Below, one piece after another: positions 63,529 through 64,000 of a stretch of 64,000 nt of DNA. How positions within the stretch are numbered: position 1 is the stretch's first letter; the number at the start of each line of letters is the position of its first letter. Source of the DNA: Symbiodinium natans (lineage: Eukaryota > Sar > Dinophyceae > Suessiales > Symbiodiniaceae). The position numbers and the translations under genes are program-made. The notes below the pieces were generated by a model. It ran no database searches. It saw only the letters and a list, made by a program, of their open reading frames with translations, and was not told the DNA's origin. The DNA lies in assembly GCA_905221605.1 (NCBI GenBank), contig CAJNDS010002470.1, forward strand, positions 123,501 to 187,500, written 5' to 3'.

Positions 63529-63865
63529 GGGTCTTGGGGGGGTTAGGGTTTCGGGTTGGGTTTGGGGGTTAGAGTTCAGGGTTTCGGGTTAAGGGTTCAG
63601 GGTCGAAGTAGGTATACAGGGTTTAGAGATTAGGGATGTAGGGCATGTGGGGTACGTAGGGTTCGGGTTTAGTGTTTCGGGAAAAGTACCAGTGGCGATG
63701 TGGGGGGTGGGGGGTCAGGGGGTCGATTAACCTTGGATTTGCATGAGAGTCTGTTCCGGGCCATCATCTGGAGGAGTTGTTGTATATGCCTATATATGTA
63801 AAGTGTGCGTGTGTATGCCACTGAAGGTGCGCATAGTTGCAAATTGACAAGTAACTAGCAAGGCA
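63529..63865. other. stretch after the last visible PPR exon
   Basis: TTTAGGG-like words to 63680, then mixed sequence. Probably intron of gene B; no further exon could be fixed. Confidence 0.4.
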
Positions 63866-64000
63866 AAAGCGCGCGCACGCACACACACACACACACACAC
63901 AGAGACAGACAGACAGACAGACACACACACACACAGACACACACAGACACACACAGACACACACAGACACACACAGACACACACAGACACACACAGACAC
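63866..64000. repeat. CA and ACAG microsatellite
   Basis: GCGCGCACGCACACAC, CACACA, then GACA units and ACACACAG units to the window edge. Cys/Val-rich minus-strand frames are artefacts. Confidence 0.95.

Noticed and set aside
63764-64000. Cys/Val-rich minus-strand frames at the right edge
   Set aside because: Produced by the CA/ACAG microsatellite.

Overview
The window looks like nuclear DNA of a dinoflagellate, probably a Symbiodiniaceae-like or related species. Three things point there. It is saturated with plant-type telomere-like heptamers (TTTAGGG/CCCTAAA). Its clear coding sequence is a run of 35-residue pentatricopeptide (PPR) motifs of the [21 protein letters not shown] type. These are spliced with GC, GA and GT donors and AG|G acceptors, as reported for dinoflagellates. 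No bacterial operon, rRNA, tRNA or CRISPR array was seen, and no spliced-leader gene was recognised.

Layout. 1-8.3 kb: telomere-like arrays mixed with small inverted-repeat (MITE-like) elements and one isolated exon candidate at 3.57 kb. 8.68-16.81 kb: PPR gene A on the plus strand, 20 exons that join in one open frame of 612 codons ending in TGA; its start was not found. 16.9-18.5 kb: C-rich tandem repeats (units of about 180 and 245 bp) bracketed by inverted copies of a 15-nt motif. 19.3-21.2 kb: an isolated exon candidate, a compact cluster of GC-rich hairpins, a 1.27-kb array of about 43 bp units and a short 76-90 bp repeat. 21.2-50 kb: more telomere-like arrays and MITE-like copies, an 851-bp foldback element at 36.9-37.7 kb, and a few weak exon candidates. 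51.9-63.5 kb and past the right edge: PPR gene B on the plus strand, at least 23 exons, in frame at every junction. The window ends in a CA/ACAG microsatellite.

The main result comes from joining the PPR fragments by hand. All 41 inferred junctions keep frame, and nearly all restore the 35-residue motif spacing. Donors are 19 GC, 12 GA and 10 GT; 40 of 41 acceptors are AG|G. About 24 of 41 introns begin G-N-N-N-C-Y-N-G-G and many end in CCNAG or a close variant, so the introns carry short inverted ends (CTNGG...CCNAG). The first 3-6 intron bases often repeat as the first bases of the next exon. This is the signature expected of introner elements (transposon-born introns with target-site duplications). 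MITE-like families and telomere-like arrays make up much of the intron interiors.

PPR proteins usually bind organellar RNA, so both genes probably encode mitochondrial or plastid RNA-processing factors. Neither N-terminus was found, so targeting cannot be judged. All junctions were deduced by eye from the sequence; no transcript or alignment was available.
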